Shown here in pieces: positions 63,917-64,000 of a stretch of 64,000 bases of DNA. The stretch spans positions 162,307 through 226,306 of the forward strand of contig NAJO01000054.1 of NCBI GenBank assembly GCA_002077065.1, written 5' to 3'. The position numbers and the translations under genes are program-made. Within the stretch, counting starts at the first letter, position 1; each line of letters opens with the position of its first letter. The notes beneath the pieces were generated by a model. That model ran no database searches and had not been told where the DNA came from. It was given only the letters and a program-made list of their open reading frames with translations. The DNA is from Cryoendolithus antarcticus. Lineage: Eukaryota; Ascomycota; Dothideomycetes; Cladosporiales; Cladosporiaceae.

Positions 63917-64000
63917 AGGGTTAGGGTTAGGGTTAGGGTTAGGGTTAGGGTTAGGGTTAGGGTTAGGGTTAGGGTTAGGGTTAGGGTTAGGGTTAGGGTT
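63917..64000 (+). repeat. Telomere, 14 units of the TTAGGG repeat
   Basis: 84 bp of perfect AGGGTT/TTAGGG units reach the last base of the window. The G-rich strand runs 5' to 3' toward the edge, which is the orientation of a genuine right chromosome end. The array length is limited by the assembly or window, so the true telomere may be longer. Confidence 0.97.

Noticed and set aside
63917..64000. CRISPR-like array
   Set aside because: Perfect six-base units without spacers in eukaryotic DNA; it is a telomere.
1..64000. tRNA, 5S rRNA or transposable elements
   Set aside because: I looked for B-box-like motifs, long terminal or inverted repeats and transposase or reverse-transcriptase motifs and found none convincing; a tRNAscan or RepeatMasker run would settle it.

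Overview
This window is fungal nuclear DNA and appears to run to a chromosome end. The genes carry short spliceosomal introns (mostly 39-60 nt) with GT(A/G)NGT donors, CTNAC branch points and CAG/TAG acceptors. Their products are typical of filamentous ascomycetes: a GH43 CAZyme, a P450, a C2H2-plus-Zn2Cys6 regulator and an MFS sugar transporter. The last 84 bases are 14 perfect TTAGGG-type units with the G-rich strand running to the right edge, the orientation of a right-hand telomere. Gene style and short introns suggest a Dothideomycete, perhaps Mycosphaerellaceae; that placement is inference.

Layout. 1-12.6 kb: LAS1 (cut by the left edge), an NAD kinase, a GST-like protein, the 1828-residue RRP5 and a CDT2-like WD40 protein. 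12.6-18.6 kb: three tandem paralogous C2H2 zinc-finger genes that share promoter, leader and a nearly identical A-tract intron although their proteins have diverged. 18.6-35.1 kb: secreted GH43 enzyme, DMA1-type FHA-RING ligase, alpha-MPP, a PUB1/TIA1-like three-RRM protein, an acidic protein (possible Mediator tail subunit), an unrecognised coiled-coil protein, mitochondrial glutamyl-tRNA synthetase and a YDJ1-type J protein. 35.2-44.3 kb is more accessory: a seven-exon sugar transporter, a 2.1-kb gene-free stretch, a GFA-domain protein, a P450 with a 24-nt micro-exon and a zinc-finger regulator. 44.8-56.3 kb: a large alpha/beta-hydrolase-like protein, SPB1, a remnant resembling a TDT/SLAC1 transporter C-terminus, a bicupin gene broken by one in-frame TAG, MKT1 and a CWF23/DNAJC17-like J protein. 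56.7-64 kb: DCP2, a lipase-like hydrolase, an NmrA-like reductase, ATG16 and the telomere.

There are no operons; neighbours are related by theme only. LAS1, RRP5 and SPB1 act in ribosome biogenesis. PUB1-like, MKT1 and DCP2 act in mRNA fate. Alpha-MPP, mitochondrial GluRS and the YDJ1-like chaperone serve mitochondria and protein folding. Conserved housekeeping genes continue to within 0.5 kb of the telomere, with no subtelomeric helicase, transposon or satellite. All exon boundaries were placed by eye from splice motifs, reading frame and family knowledge; none has been tested against RNA data.
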